This document shows, piece by piece, positions 25,622 through 34,518 of a stretch of DNA of 64,000 nucleotides (its first letter is position 1; each line of letters starts with the position of its first letter). The translations under genes were made by a program, and so were the position numbers. The stretch comes from Planctomicrobium piriforme (GTDB taxonomy: Bacteria > Planctomycetota > Planctomycetia > Planctomycetales > Planctomycetaceae). Location of the stretch: NCBI RefSeq assembly GCF_900113665.1, contig NZ_FOQD01000007.1:62001-126000 (forward strand), read 5' to 3'. A model generated the notes under the pieces. The model was given only the letters and a program-made list of their open reading frames with translations, was not told where the DNA came from and ran no database searches.

Positions 25622-28600
25622 GTGTCGCAACATCGACCGCATCGTGCAGGATGCCTGCTGGTCGTGCTGGCTGCCTGGGTCGCAGCTGCGACCCCGGTGC
25701 GCGCACAGACTCCAGCGGCCGTCGGGCATAGCGTGGGGCTCGAAAATCGCGATGGACTCTTCGGATTCAGCTCTGCTCCGGTGAACGTGAAGTCCGACTT
25801 CACGTCGCAGTTCAAAGATGGCAACGAGTCGGTGCTGCTGCTGCGCGGCAACTGCGAAATCACTCACAAAGAGAAGACCTGGACAGCTCCATTGATGGTG
25901 CTGTGGGAACTGCCTGACGACGGCACAGGGCAGAAGCGAATCCTGGCCTATATGGAAACGTCGTCCGAGTTTTCGGCGATGGAATCAAGCCCCGGCCGCC
26001 GCGAGCAGCGTCCCTTCCTGCTGGTCGATCTGGAGACCAGCGGGCTGGTGTCGCTGCAGGCGATTCCCGGTCGCGATCCGATCGACTTACCGCAGTCGGC
26101 CGATGACCCGGCCTACATCCGGGCGCGACAGCGCCGCATGGAATCGCGGAGTAATCTGCAGCAAACGCAATACACATTCGAATCGGCCCCGATGCCGGGA
26201 GGCGTCTATCTGCCGGCTCCCGCACCGCGCATTCAGCAACGCGTGACGATCTCCCCGAAGTTCCTCGGCGGCCATCTGGAAGCCAAGGGGGAAATTTCGG
26301 AAGGATCGATTCCTCCCGAGTACGTCGTCACGCTGACGGGGGGCGTCAACATTGTGGTCGACAACGTCCCGCTGAACGTCGGCGGACAGATGGTGCTCTC
26401 GCGCGTCGACCTGACGGCGGATCGCGCCGTGATCTGGACCGACGCCAATCACATCGACGAACTGCGGGGCTTCGATATCGATTCCAACACGCCGTTTCAG
26501 GTGTACCTGGAAGGGAGTATCGTCGTCCGGCAAGGCAACAACGACGTGCGGGCGACGCATGCCTTCTACGATGTGAATCAGCGCCGCGGCCTGGCGATGA
26601 ACGCGGAACTCCGCACGCTGCTGCCCGACCTGCAAGGGACGTTGCGATTGCGAGCCGCAGAAGTGCGGCAGATGTCAGACACGAACTTCCATGCGAAGGA
26701 CGCATTCTTCACGACCAGCGAATTCGGAAAGCCAAAGTACCGCATTCAGGCAAGCGACGTGTTTCTGGAAGAAAAGTTCCTGGGGCATCCCGACCGCATT
26801 AACCCGGTCACCGGCGATCCCGAAGGGGGGACGTTTGTCGCCACGAGTTTGAACAACACGATCTTCGTCGATGACTTCCCGATTTTCGTTGCCCCGTATC
26901 TGACCGGGCCTGCGGAGAACCCGAACATTCCCGTGCGGAAGTTCAACGTCGGTTATTCGGGGATGTTCGGAACGACGGTGGAAACCGTATGGGATCTGCG
27001 GCCGGTGCTGGGTCTCGACCTGCCGCCGAATGTCGATCTGCAATTGCAGGCCGACTACCTTTCGAAACGCGGACCTGGCGGCGGTCTGCGCGGGTTATTC
27101 GACGTCGACAGTGAACTGTTCGGCCAGCCCGTCCACCAGGAAGGGTGGGGTCAGGCGTACTACATCAACGATCACGGCACCGACAACCTGGGTCTTGGAC
27201 GCCGGGATTTGCCGGTCTATTACAGCGACAACCGAGGTCGGGTCATTTTCCGCGATCGCATCGATCTCGATCAGAATACCTGGCTGCAGGCGGAAATCGG
27301 GCACGTCTTCAACAACGACCGTAACTTCGATGAGCAGTACTACGAGTACGACTGGGACACGCAGAAGGATCTTGAGAACCTGCTGACGATCAACCATCAG
27401 AACGACAACTTGACGTTGAGCGCGCTGGGGACGATCAAGTCGGACGGCTTCAACGATCAGACGAACTGGCTGCCACGCGGCGATGCAACGTTGCTCGGAA
27501 AACAATTGTTCGACTCGCCGGTGATCTGGAACACGCACTCGATGGTCGGTTATGGCCAGCTCAAGCCGGCGGAAGCGCCGCCTGACCCGACGCTCGACCC
27601 CTTCCAGGCGTTGCCGTACTTCACGAACTCCGAAGGCCTGGTCACGATGACCCGGCACGAGTTGAATGCCCCGTTCGACGTCGGACCGGTGCATGTCGTG
27701 CCCTACGCCATGGGGGAACTGGCGTACTGGGAAGAAGACATCACCGGCGACAGCCTGGGCCGCGCCTACGGGACTGCCGGGATCAAGGCGAGCGTCGAGT
27801 TCGCCAAGTACATGCCTGAGGTCCGCAGTACGATTCTCGGACTCAACGGGCTGGCCCATAAGGTGGTCTTCGACGCCGAGTACTATTACGCACAGTCTTC
27901 GACGAGTCTGAACAACGTCGCCCAGTACAACCAGTTCGACGACAACGCCCAGGAGCGATTCCGCGAACGACTGGTGCCGGTGGAACTGAACGGCAACCCG
28001 TTGCCGACCTACATGGACCCGCGCTATTACGCGGTTCGTTCCGGTGCGGGTCGTTCGGTCACCTCGCCCTACAACGAACTGGTCGACGATCAGAACACTC
28101 TCTGGCTGGGGATGCGGCATCGCTGGCAGACCAAGGTCGGCCCGGCCGCGGCGCCCCGCATCATCGACTGGATGGAATTTGATCTCGGCACGGCGATCTT
28201 CCCGCAAGCCAATCGGGATAACTTTGGAGAAACTTTGGGTCTGATTAACAGCCGGTACGCCTGGCACGTCAGCCCGCGAACTTCGTTCCTCGCCGACGGC
28301 GTGTGGGACGTGTTCTCCGGCGGACAACGGGTGTGGAACGCGGGGGTTCTGCATCAACGAACCGCACGCGGCAGCACCTATCTCGGTTTCCGTCAGGTGG
28401 AAGTCGACACCATCGAAAGCCAGTTGGTCACCGGCAGCTTCTCGTATGTGCTCAGTCCGAATCTGTATGTGGTGACGGCCGCTGCCCAGTACGACGTTGC
28501 TGAGGGAATCGACCGCGGCGAGACGTTCACGATCACCCGCATCGGCGAATTCTTCCTGTTGCACCTGGGATTTGGTTACGACCGCAGCCGCGACAATGTG

Positions 28601-28684
28601 GGTGTCGCGCTCTCGCTGGAGCCCAAATTCGGCAGCTACGGCAGCAGCTCGATGCAACTGAACTCGTTGCTGGGCATTTACTAA
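25622..28684 (+). CDS. LptD/OstA-like outer-membrane assembly protein
   Basis: 1020 residues from GTG 25622, with a signal peptide ending ATPVRAQ|TP. The N-terminal half has an OstA-type beta-jellyroll (DLTADRAVIWTDANHIDEL, FQVYLEGSIVVRQGNNDVRA, ADRAV-like repeats). The C-terminal 650 residues look like a beta-barrel with alternating aromatic strands (WLQAEIGHVFNNDRNFDEQY and others), and it ends with strands after GFGYDRSRDNVGVALSLEP. LptD inserts lipopolysaccharide into the outer membrane; planctomycete homologues are recognised though divergent, and here LptD-specific cysteines were not found. It is monocistronic, preceded by a good promoter. Confidence 0.75.
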   Translation: MSQHRPHRAGCLLVVLAAWVAAATPVRAQTPAAVGHSVGLENRDGLFGFSSAPVNVKSDFTSQFKDGNESVLLLRGNCEITHKEKTWTAPLMVLWELPDDGTGQKRILAYMETSSEFSAMESSPGRREQRPFLLVDLETSGLVSLQAIPGRDPIDLPQSADDPAYIRARQRRMESRSNLQQTQYTFESAPMPGGVYLPAPAPRIQQRVTISPKFLGGHLEAKGEISEGSIPPEYVVTLTGGVNIVVDNVPLNVGGQMVLSRVDLTADRAVIWTDANHIDELRGFDIDSNTPFQVYLEGSIVVRQGNNDVRATHAFYDVNQRRGLAMNAELRTLLPDLQGTLRLRAAEVRQMSDTNFHAKDAFFTTSEFGKPKYRIQASDVFLEEKFLGHPDRINPVTGDPEGGTFVATSLNNTIFVDDFPIFVAPYLTGPAENPNIPVRKFNVGYSGMFGTTVETVWDLRPVLGLDLPPNVDLQLQADYLSKRGPGGGLRGLFDVDSELFGQPVHQEGWGQAYYINDHGTDNLGLGRRDLPVYYSDNRGRVIFRDRIDLDQNTWLQAEIGHVFNNDRNFDEQYYEYDWDTQKDLENLLTINHQNDNLTLSALGTIKSDGFNDQTNWLPRGDATLLGKQLFDSPVIWNTHSMVGYGQLKPAEAPPDPTLDPFQALPYFTNSEGLVTMTRHELNAPFDVGPVHVVPYAMGELAYWEEDITGDSLGRAYGTAGIKASVEFAKYMPEVRSTILGLNGLAHKVVFDAEYYYAQSSTSLNNVAQYNQFDDNAQERFRERLVPVELNGNPLPTYMDPRYYAVRSGAGRSVTSPYNELVDDQNTLWLGMRHRWQTKVGPAAAPRIIDWMEFDLGTAIFPQANRDNFGETLGLINSRYAWHVSPRTSFLADGVWDVFSGGQRVWNAGVLHQRTARGSTYLGFRQVEVDTIESQLVTGSFSYVLSPNLYVVTAAAQYDVAEGIDRGETFTITRIGEFFLLHLGFGYDRSRDNVGVALSLEPKFGSYGSSSMQLNSLLGIY

Positions 28685-28949
28685 CGTCAAAGAGTCCACT
28701 TTCTGTCTGACGGGGATTCGGGCGAACGTCCCGGCAGCGATCAGTGTCTGAACATGCGAAGCCGTCTGTTCGGAACCGGCGGACCTGCTACCATTCTCTC
28801 ACCTGCCCCACACCCCCGAAGAGGAACAACCGCACTGGCCGTGACAACGCAGCCCTAGAAGTCGACGTGACAGTTGTTGTCGCGTCGTGTGCTTTCGGCG
28901 GCTCTGCCCTTGCGATGAATCCGACTTCTGAAGGAGCCGCGGCCTGGCC

Positions 28950-30287
28950 GTGGTTCAGATAATGTCTCAGCTGCCTGAGCACGACGACGGCGAACCCTCG
29001 CCGTCCATCTATAACAGCACCTTCTGGCTGGCGTTTACCGCCAACCTGTTGCTGGTGACCGCGAACGCCATGACGTTTCGCTTTGCCGAATTCGTGACCT
29101 TTCTGGGAGGCACGGAAGAGCTGACCGGCCAGGTGATCAGCATCGGCCTCGTGGGCTCGCTGGTCTGGCGGTTGTTTCTCGGCCAGGCGATGGACCGTTT
29201 TGGCGTCCGCCGCATCTGGGTTCTCAGCTCGGTGGCCTACGTCATCGGCAGTGCGATGATCATGTGTTCGCACTCGGTCGGCTGGCAACTGTTCAGCGGA
29301 CGCGTACTGTTTGCGATCGGCATGGCCAGCATGTTTTCGGCGGCGCTGTCGCATGTGCAGAGCCTGGCCCCTCCCAATCGTCGGACGGAGATCATCGGCA
29401 GCTACGGCACCGCCGGTTTCCTGGGAATGATTACCGGCGCGCAGCTGGGAGATCTGATCTTTCAGAACATGCCGGAAGGGAGCAACCTCTACTACGTCCT
29501 GTTCGGACTGACGACGCTGCTCGGCGCCGGGCACGGAGTGCTGGCGATCGTCATGACGCAGGGGATGCAGCACGAGCGGCCTGACGTGACGCCGGCGGTG
29601 CATCATCTGTTTCTGCGGTATTGGCCGCCGCTGGTGCTGCTGGTTTCGGTCATGATGGGGCTGGTCTTCGCTGTGACGACCATCTTCCTGACTCGCTATG
29701 CCACGCATCTCGGACTGGAAGGGATTCGGACGTTCTTTTCGGCGTATGCGATCACCGCCTTTTTATTGCGGCTGGTGACGCGGCAATGGAGCCGCACAGC
29801 CGGGCGGCATCGCCTGATCGTGTACGGACTGGCGAGTCATTCGCTGGGACAAGGGGCGCTGCTCTTTGTGACGCAGGAATGGCAGTTCATCCCTGCGGCC
29901 CTCTGCTTCGGCTTTGGACATGCCCTGTTGTTTCCCAGTGTGGTTTCGCTGGGAGCAGGCGCGTTTCCGGAACAGTATCGCGGAACCGGCACGACGCTCT
30001 GTCTGGCTGCCATCGATCTCGGGACCATGATCACCGCGCCGGCCATCGGCTGGACGATCGATCATTACGGGTTCAGGGCGATGCTGGCGACCGTCTGCAT
30101 CGTGGTCGGAGTATCGACCGTGTATTACGCGGTTGCGACCCGAGGAATCGTGGATGAAGACACCGCGACTCCGGTGCGACGCAACAAGCCTCGTTCCAAC
30201 AGCACGATCATTGCCTCGACGCGTGCAGCCAAGACCCCGCCGACGACGCCTGCAACAATTCGTCCGGCGACTGCCAAAGCGAGCTGA
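28950..30287 (+). CDS. MFS transporter
   Basis: About 445 residues with around 12 membrane helices. After helix 2 the loop QAMDRFGVRRIWVLSS matches the MFS signature GxxxDRxGRR between helices 2 and 3. IGSYGTAGFLGMITGAQLGD is the helix-5 type glycine-rich segment. The centre and C-terminal half repeat the topology, and the protein ends with a basic tail RRNKPRSNS. GTG 28950 lies 13 bases from AAGGAG, while ATG 28962 is more distant; the exact start is uncertain. Substrate not assignable. Its stop lies only nine bases from the stop of the convergent hydrolase gene. Confidence 0.85.
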   Translation: MVQIMSQLPEHDDGEPSPSIYNSTFWLAFTANLLLVTANAMTFRFAEFVTFLGGTEELTGQVISIGLVGSLVWRLFLGQAMDRFGVRRIWVLSSVAYVIGSAMIMCSHSVGWQLFSGRVLFAIGMASMFSAALSHVQSLAPPNRRTEIIGSYGTAGFLGMITGAQLGDLIFQNMPEGSNLYYVLFGLTTLLGAGHGVLAIVMTQGMQHERPDVTPAVHHLFLRYWPPLVLLVSVMMGLVFAVTTIFLTRYATHLGLEGIRTFFSAYAITAFLLRLVTRQWSRTAGRHRLIVYGLASHSLGQGALLFVTQEWQFIPAALCFGFGHALLFPSVVSLGAGAFPEQYRGTGTTLCLAAIDLGTMITAPAIGWTIDHYGFRAMLATVCIVVGVSTVYYAVATRGIVDEDTATPVRRNKPRSNSTIIASTRAAKTPPTTPATIRPATAKAS

Positions 30288-30296
30288 CTCGCTGCG

Positions 30297-31217
30297 TCAC
30301 TTCGCCGCGCGAAGTTGTTCAACGAAGCGGCGATGGGCGGTCGTGATCTCGCGGCCGGCTGTCATTTGCAGATCGTTGTGATCGGAGTTGGGGAGCGGGA
30401 GCAGCGTCTTCGGGACCCCAGAGGCGGAAGCGGCTGGTGCTGCCTGAAAGAGTCGCTCACCCTGACTGAACGGCACGATGGTATCGCGGCGGCCGTGAAT
30501 GATCAGGATCGGACAGGTGATTTCGCCGATGCGGTCGATCGATGGGTAGCGATCCAGCAGAATTGTTCGCACTGGCAGGAACGGATACAGCCGTTTGGCG
30601 GCGTCGGTGAGCGAAGTGAACGTCGCCCGCAGGATCAGCCCGGCAGGCGGCGTTCCGGCTCTACATAAGTCCCATGCCAGCCGCGTTGCCACTCCGCCCC
30701 CTAACGATTCGCCGCACAGGATGATCTGGTCCGGCTTGTAGCCGAGGTTCCGACAGGCGTAGTCGAAGATCGCCTGGGCGTCATTGGTCAGTGCCTGTTC
30801 AGAAGGGGAGCCTGCGTTCTCCGCGTACCCGCGATAGTCGCAAATCAACGCTTCGCATCCCAACTGATTGAAGTCGTTCAGAATCTGTATGCGGTATGAA
30901 CGATTGCCGGCATTGCCAGGAAAGACGATGACCAGTTTGCGGTCGTTCTCGCGATACCGGTCTTCCGGCCGTGTGAGCCAGCCATGCAGCGCGATGCCGT
31001 CGGCCGCGGGGATTTTCAGCTCGGTGATGCGGTCTTCCGGCAGTCGTGCGGCCGAGACCGGAACGGCGCCCGGCATCCGCGCGTAAATCATCGAACGTTG
31101 CAGCCGGGCGAACAACAGACTGACTCCCATATAAAGCAGAAAACTCAACAGCAGCAGCCGCAGCCAGAAGCGCGTGGCAGAACCGCGAGTTGCCGTGGTC
31201 TCAGATTCAGTGTGCAT
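30297..31217 (-). CDS. Membrane-anchored alpha/beta hydrolase
   Basis: 306 residues. A transmembrane helix near 18-40 (WLRLLLLSFLLYMGVSLLF) is followed by the hydrolase domain. VIVFPGNAGNRSYR is the oxyanion-hole region, ILCGESLGGGVATRLAW holds the nucleophile Ser (G-E-S-L-G), and IIHGRRDTIVPFSQG provides the Asp of the triad; SDHNDL gives the His. This arrangement is that of BEM46/YqkD-like hydrolases. Its start overlaps the end of the HAD gene by 11 bases, so the two are co-transcribed and probably translationally coupled. Confidence 0.87.
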   Translation of the reverse strand: MHTESETTATRGSATRFWLRLLLLSFLLYMGVSLLFARLQRSMIYARMPGAVPVSAARLPEDRITELKIPAADGIALHGWLTRPEDRYRENDRKLVIVFPGNAGNRSYRIQILNDFNQLGCEALICDYRGYAENAGSPSEQALTNDAQAIFDYACRNLGYKPDQIILCGESLGGGVATRLAWDLCRAGTPPAGLILRATFTSLTDAAKRLYPFLPVRTILLDRYPSIDRIGEITCPILIIHGRRDTIVPFSQGERLFQAAPAASASGVPKTLLPLPNSDHNDLQMTAGREITTAHRRFVEQLRAAK

Positions 31218-31899
31218 GTGCGAAGAGACCCGTGATACACGGATCGGCGAGGCTATGGGCGACCGCTTTTACTCCGCGAAAATCGTGATGCCGGCTGTGG
31301 TCGTGCGGGATGGCAACGGCGTAAGCGCCCGAGCCGACGGCCGCCTTCACGCCATTTTCGCTGTCTTCCATCACCAGCATCTGCTCCGGTGGAACCCCCA
31401 GGCGACGCGCGGCGGTCTGGTAGATCTCCGGATTCGGTTTCCCGTGCAACACGTCTTCAGCCGACAGGAGAAAATCAAAGCGGGGCAGCAACTGATAGCG
31501 GTTGAGCATTGCGGTGAGATAGGCGCGGCCTGAACTCGTCGCGACAGCGCGGGGAATCTGATTCGCGTCAAGCAGATCCAGCAGATCGAACAGACCCGGC
31601 ATCGGCGACAGGTGTTGCTCCAGCAGTGCGTCGAAGATGTCGCCGGACTCGACGGCCAGGTCGTCGATGGAGTCGTTCAACTCCATCAGTTCGATCATCG
31701 CCTGAAAGGCCTCGCGTGAGCGTCGCCCCATCATGGCGTGAAACAGGGCCGGAGTGGCGACCTTGCCGCGGCGCCTGAGCAGTTCCGTTCCGGTCAGATG
31801 AAAGACGTCTTCTGTGTTGAACATCAGGCCATCGAGATCGAAGGCCACCGCGCGAATGACCGGGCGTTCCGACGCCGGTTGAGACTGAGATGCGTTCAC
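31207..31899 (-). CDS. HAD-superfamily phosphatase (beta-phosphoglucomutase-like)
   Basis: 230 residues from GTG 31899. AVAFDLDGLMFNTEDVF is motif I with the nucleophile Asp and the DLDG pattern of subclass I HADs. A helical cap follows. VATSSGRAYL is motif II, GKPNPEIYQTAARRLG holds the motif III Lys, and VMEDSENGVKAAVGSGA is motif IV. Members dephosphorylate sugar phosphates or isomerise them; the cap does not allow a specific substrate. TTG 31923 would add eight residues, but it falls inside a dispersed repeat, so 31899 is preferred. Confidence 0.87.
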   Translation of the reverse strand: MNASQSQPASERPVIRAVAFDLDGLMFNTEDVFHLTGTELLRRRGKVATPALFHAMMGRRSREAFQAMIELMELNDSIDDLAVESGDIFDALLEQHLSPMPGLFDLLDLLDANQIPRAVATSSGRAYLTAMLNRYQLLPRFDFLLSAEDVLHGKPNPEIYQTAARRLGVPPEQMLVMEDSENGVKAAVGSGAYAVAIPHDHSRHHDFRGVKAVAHSLADPCITGLFAHAH

Positions 31900-31919
31900 T
31901 ACGAAAACCTGTGTTGTTA

Positions 31920-32046
31920 CCAAATTCGAAGCACGAAATTCGAAATCCGAAACAAGTTCTCAATTCAAATGCCTCAAACCACGAGCCAGATTCGTTTTCG
32001 AGGTTCTGGATTTGTTTCGAATTTCGTGTTTCGGATTTCGAAATTG
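31920..32046. repeat. AT-rich inverted repeat, copy 1 (CGAAATTCGAA family)
   Basis: Left arm words CAAATTCGAAGCACGAAAT and CGAAATCCGAAACAAG face right-arm words TTGTTTCGAATTTCGTG and TTTCGGATTTCGAAATTG. The arms pair imperfectly over about 45 bases with a 40-base centre. Similar elements are at 46929-47056, 50211-50323 and 60093-60172. Confidence 0.85.
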
Positions 32047-32072
32047 ACCAGCAGTGTCGTCATCAACTGCAT

Positions 32073-32771
32073 TCAGTTGGCTTTGTCCGCCGCTGGCAGT
32101 TGCCGCAGCTCGATGTTCTTGATCGCCCCCTGGGTGCGATAGCTGGCGAATCCCAATGGGCGGCAGAGTTCCATTTCGATCCGCAGGGAAATCTGTTTGC
32201 CGTCGAGATCGACGCCGGTGAGCGGTTTGTCGTCGACGAAGGCGTCGATGCGGTCGTCGGTGACGCGAATCCGCACCTTGTACCACTGCCCTTTCTGGAA
32301 CTCGAAGTAACCGGTGGTTTCGTTCTCGGACGCGTCCGAGCCGTTGATGCTTGAAAGGCCTGTCAGGCCGCCCCCCCAACCTCCCAGGACGAGCGTGCAG
32401 GCGTTCTTTTTGACCGGAAAGGTGACGGCCGAGAAGAAGTCATTCCCTTCAACGCGGCGGGCCTCGAAGCTCAGTTCGTAGTTCGAACCGGGAAGTTCCG
32501 GTCCCTTCCAGAGTACCCCCGTCATCGGATTGCCGCGGCCGAGGATCAGCTCGCCGTCCTTGACCTCAAGAACCCCTTCTTTGCCGAAGTCGGCGCGGGT
32601 CCAGTGGCCCAGTGTTTTGCCGTCGAACAACGACACGGTGGGAGTCGTCGCGAAAATGCCGGGCTGCAGCTTTTCTTCCGCAAAGGTCGCCAGCGGCGCA
32701 CTCACAATGCCAAGTGCCAGAGCCACGATGCCGGGACGGACGATGCTCAGCCAGCGGAATGTCGATGACAC
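32073..32771 (-). CDS. Exported DUF1080 (3-keto-disaccharide hydrolase-like) protein
   Basis: 232 residues from GTG 32771. A signal peptide (ending ATFA|EEK) is followed by a LamG/concanavalin-like beta-sandwich typical of DUF1080: SLFDGKTLGHWTR, VLEVKDGELILGRGN, YELSFEARRVEGNDFF and the ending GAIKNIELRQLPA. The family includes 3-keto-glucoside hydrolases and carbohydrate-binding members; which type this is cannot be told. A longer frame reaches 32894, but those 40 residues are mostly the translation of dispersed hairpins (32807-32825 and 32892-32910), so I placed the start after them. Confidence 0.85.
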   Translation of the reverse strand: MSSTFRWLSIVRPGIVALALGIVSAPLATFAEEKLQPGIFATTPTVSLFDGKTLGHWTRADFGKEGVLEVKDGELILGRGNPMTGVLWKGPELPGSNYELSFEARRVEGNDFFSAVTFPVKKNACTLVLGGWGGGLTGLSSINGSDASENETTGYFEFQKGQWYKVRIRVTDDRIDAFVDDKPLTGVDLDGKQISLRIEMELCRPLGFASYRTQGAIKNIELRQLPAADKAN

Positions 32772-32806
32772 GGCGGGGCTTTCTGGTCGTTTTTCAGATT
32801 CTGTGC

Positions 32807-32825
32807 CACGGCTCTGCGAGCCGTG
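32807..32825. repeat. Perfect 8-bp hairpin with 3-base loop (CACGGCTC)
   Basis: CACGGCTC (32807-32814), loop TGC, GAGCCGTG (32818-32825). It lies just upstream of the chosen DUF1080 start. Flanking bases GTGC and GTGCG extend the symmetry. Confidence 0.8.
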
Positions 32826-32891
32826 CGAATGCAGTTGGACGCTGAGTGATTTCAGCAGTCTTCTCGCTGTTGCGTTCTGTTCGAAGTTCGG

Positions 32892-32910
32892 CACTGCTCA
32901 CAGAGCAGTG
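32892..32910. repeat. Perfect 8-bp hairpin with 3-base loop (CACTGCTC)
   Basis: CACTGCTC (32892-32899), loop ACA, GAGCAGTG (32903-32910). Its design matches the hairpin at 32807 and the array at 18991-19127. It lies between the DUF1080 gene and the stop of the amidohydrolase gene. Confidence 0.8.
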
Positions 32911-32928
32911 GCACCCGATCGAACTGAT

Positions 32929-34167
32929 CTAAGGTTCGTTCTTCGCCTGGCGGGAATGCTGCAACTCGTACTTCCGCACTTTCTCGCCGACGGTGGGAAT
33001 CAGGCGGCTGGCGTTCTCATTATAAACCTTCCGCAGTACGTCGTCAGGCAGCCCGAGACCGTAGATGTTCCACAGTCCCTGCGGGGGGAACGGGTTGTCT
33101 TCATAGGCGAAGTACTCGTCCCAGGTTTCGAGGAAGCGGAAATGCGGGACCAGTTCTGACATAGGGGGGACGCCGTCGGTTCCGAACAAAATCCGATCGG
33201 GATACTTCATAAAGAACTTGCGGGCGGAATACGGCTGGCGGCCCAGCTCCGAAACCCGGGCGGCGATTTCGACGTTCATGTTGGGGTATTTGTCGAGCAG
33301 TTTGCCGAGCGTGCCGAGGTCTTCCGCCAGCTCGCCCATGTGGGCACAGATGAAGGTCGTTTCGGGGTGGCGGGCGATCACCCGATTACGGGCCGCCATG
33401 AGTTCCGCATGCGTCGGGAAGCCCTCGCCATGAAAGCTCCACTCGGGATGACGGTAGAGTTCTTCCCAGCGTTCGTTCTTCTCGTTGGTGGGCTGGAAAA
33501 AGGCTGGCGGATCGCCGCAGTGCCAGAGGATGGGAATCCCCAGTTCGCCGGCGCGGGCCCAGACGGGATCGAAGCGGGGATCGTCGACGGCGATGAGGTT
33601 GCCGTCGAGGTCTTTCATGTACAGGCCGAGGTCTTTCCAGACCTTCATCCCGCAGGCACCCTGCTTCACCGCTTCGGTCAGTTTGTCGGCCATGCGAACT
33701 CCGTAACCCGGGCGATGGACATCCCAGGTTTTGGGGTCGTCACGAAGGCCGTCGCCGACGTAATCGATGCGCTGGAAGACCACGAAGCGGTTCGGGTGCA
33801 ACTGCGTGAGCGTGTAGAAGTGGTCGATGAACTTCGCGCCGTTGAAGCCGCCGTCGAGGCTGACGCTGACGGCGATGTTCGATTCGTCCATCACGCGGAC
33901 CATTTCGTCGAGTTCGCGTGGAGTCAGTTTGCCGGGGTGCGAGTGGACGTTGACGCAGGGGAACTTCGCCCGGGTGAGCAGATGCTCGTCGCCTTTGAGC
34001 GATGCGGTCGGACGGAATTCATCCAGGTACAGCCGCTGCGGTTTTTCGGCGGTCGCCGGTTCTTCAGCCACTGCACAAGTGAGGCTGGATGACGCGAGAC
34101 TCAGGAACACCAGCATGAAGAGGGCCTGCCATGGCGTCTTTTCATGGAATCGGGATTGCGATGTCAT
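32929..34167 (-). CDS. Exported amidohydrolase-superfamily protein (TIM barrel)
   Basis: 412 residues from ATG 34167, which is preceded by GGGAGAAG. A signal peptide ends around TCAVA|EEP. The barrel starts with FPCVNVHSHPGKLTP, where H-S-H is the strand-1 metal motif. Later elements are GIPILWHCGDPPAFFQP, TTFICAHMGELAEDLG and DRILFGTDGVPPMSE with the strand-8 Asp. This order is that of amidohydrolase_2 (COG2159) proteins, which include decarboxylases and lactonases. Substrate unknown. The open frame extends 56 codons upstream, but without similarity. It probably forms a unit with the DUF1080 gene downstream. Confidence 0.87.
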   Translation of the reverse strand: MTSQSRFHEKTPWQALFMLVFLSLASSSLTCAVAEEPATAEKPQRLYLDEFRPTASLKGDEHLLTRAKFPCVNVHSHPGKLTPRELDEMVRVMDESNIAVSVSLDGGFNGAKFIDHFYTLTQLHPNRFVVFQRIDYVGDGLRDDPKTWDVHRPGYGVRMADKLTEAVKQGACGMKVWKDLGLYMKDLDGNLIAVDDPRFDPVWARAGELGIPILWHCGDPPAFFQPTNEKNERWEELYRHPEWSFHGEGFPTHAELMAARNRVIARHPETTFICAHMGELAEDLGTLGKLLDKYPNMNVEIAARVSELGRQPYSARKFFMKYPDRILFGTDGVPPMSELVPHFRFLETWDEYFAYEDNPFPPQGLWNIYGLGLPDDVLRKVYNENASRLIPTVGEKVRKYELQHSRQAKNEP

Positions 34168-34518
34168 CAAAGCAGTCTTCTCCCTCGTCAGGCTGGATGC
34201 AGCCGAAACCTGACTTCTGATGGACATACATGGTCGACAATGCCCGAACATCGCTGCAGAGGAAATGCGATGCCGAACCGGTTTGCCGGGACCCCTGGAG
34301 ACGTGCCATTCCATGGACGCCTCGCACAGCAACATCAGTTGTAGAGCGCCGCGACGGCAGATGCAAAGCCCAGTCGGGTTTACGACGAGTTTTCAGACCG
34401 TTTGGGAGGGGTGGTGACGCGGAGCTATTCCGACCGAGAGGCAAGGGAAAAGGGCGAAGGGAACAGCCTGGAAGTCCAAATCTTCCCCCTATTCCCTGTC
34501 CCCTATCCCCTTCTCCAG
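34168..34518. other. Intergenic region with purine/pyrimidine mirror repeats
   Basis: 351 bases hold no supported gene. At about 34440-34475 the plus strand is purine-rich (GAGGCAAGGGAAAAGGGCG) and at about 34484-34517 pyrimidine-rich (CCCCCTATTCCCTGTCCCC). The two can pair as an imperfect inverted repeat directly after the stop of the coiled-coil gene. A related sequence occurs at about 52955-53040. Confidence 0.6.

Noticed and set aside
27095..28699. 534-codon open frame antisense to the LptD-like gene
   Set aside because: It mirrors the codon bias of a GC-rich gene, has no recognisable motif, and the sense strand encodes a clear exported protein.
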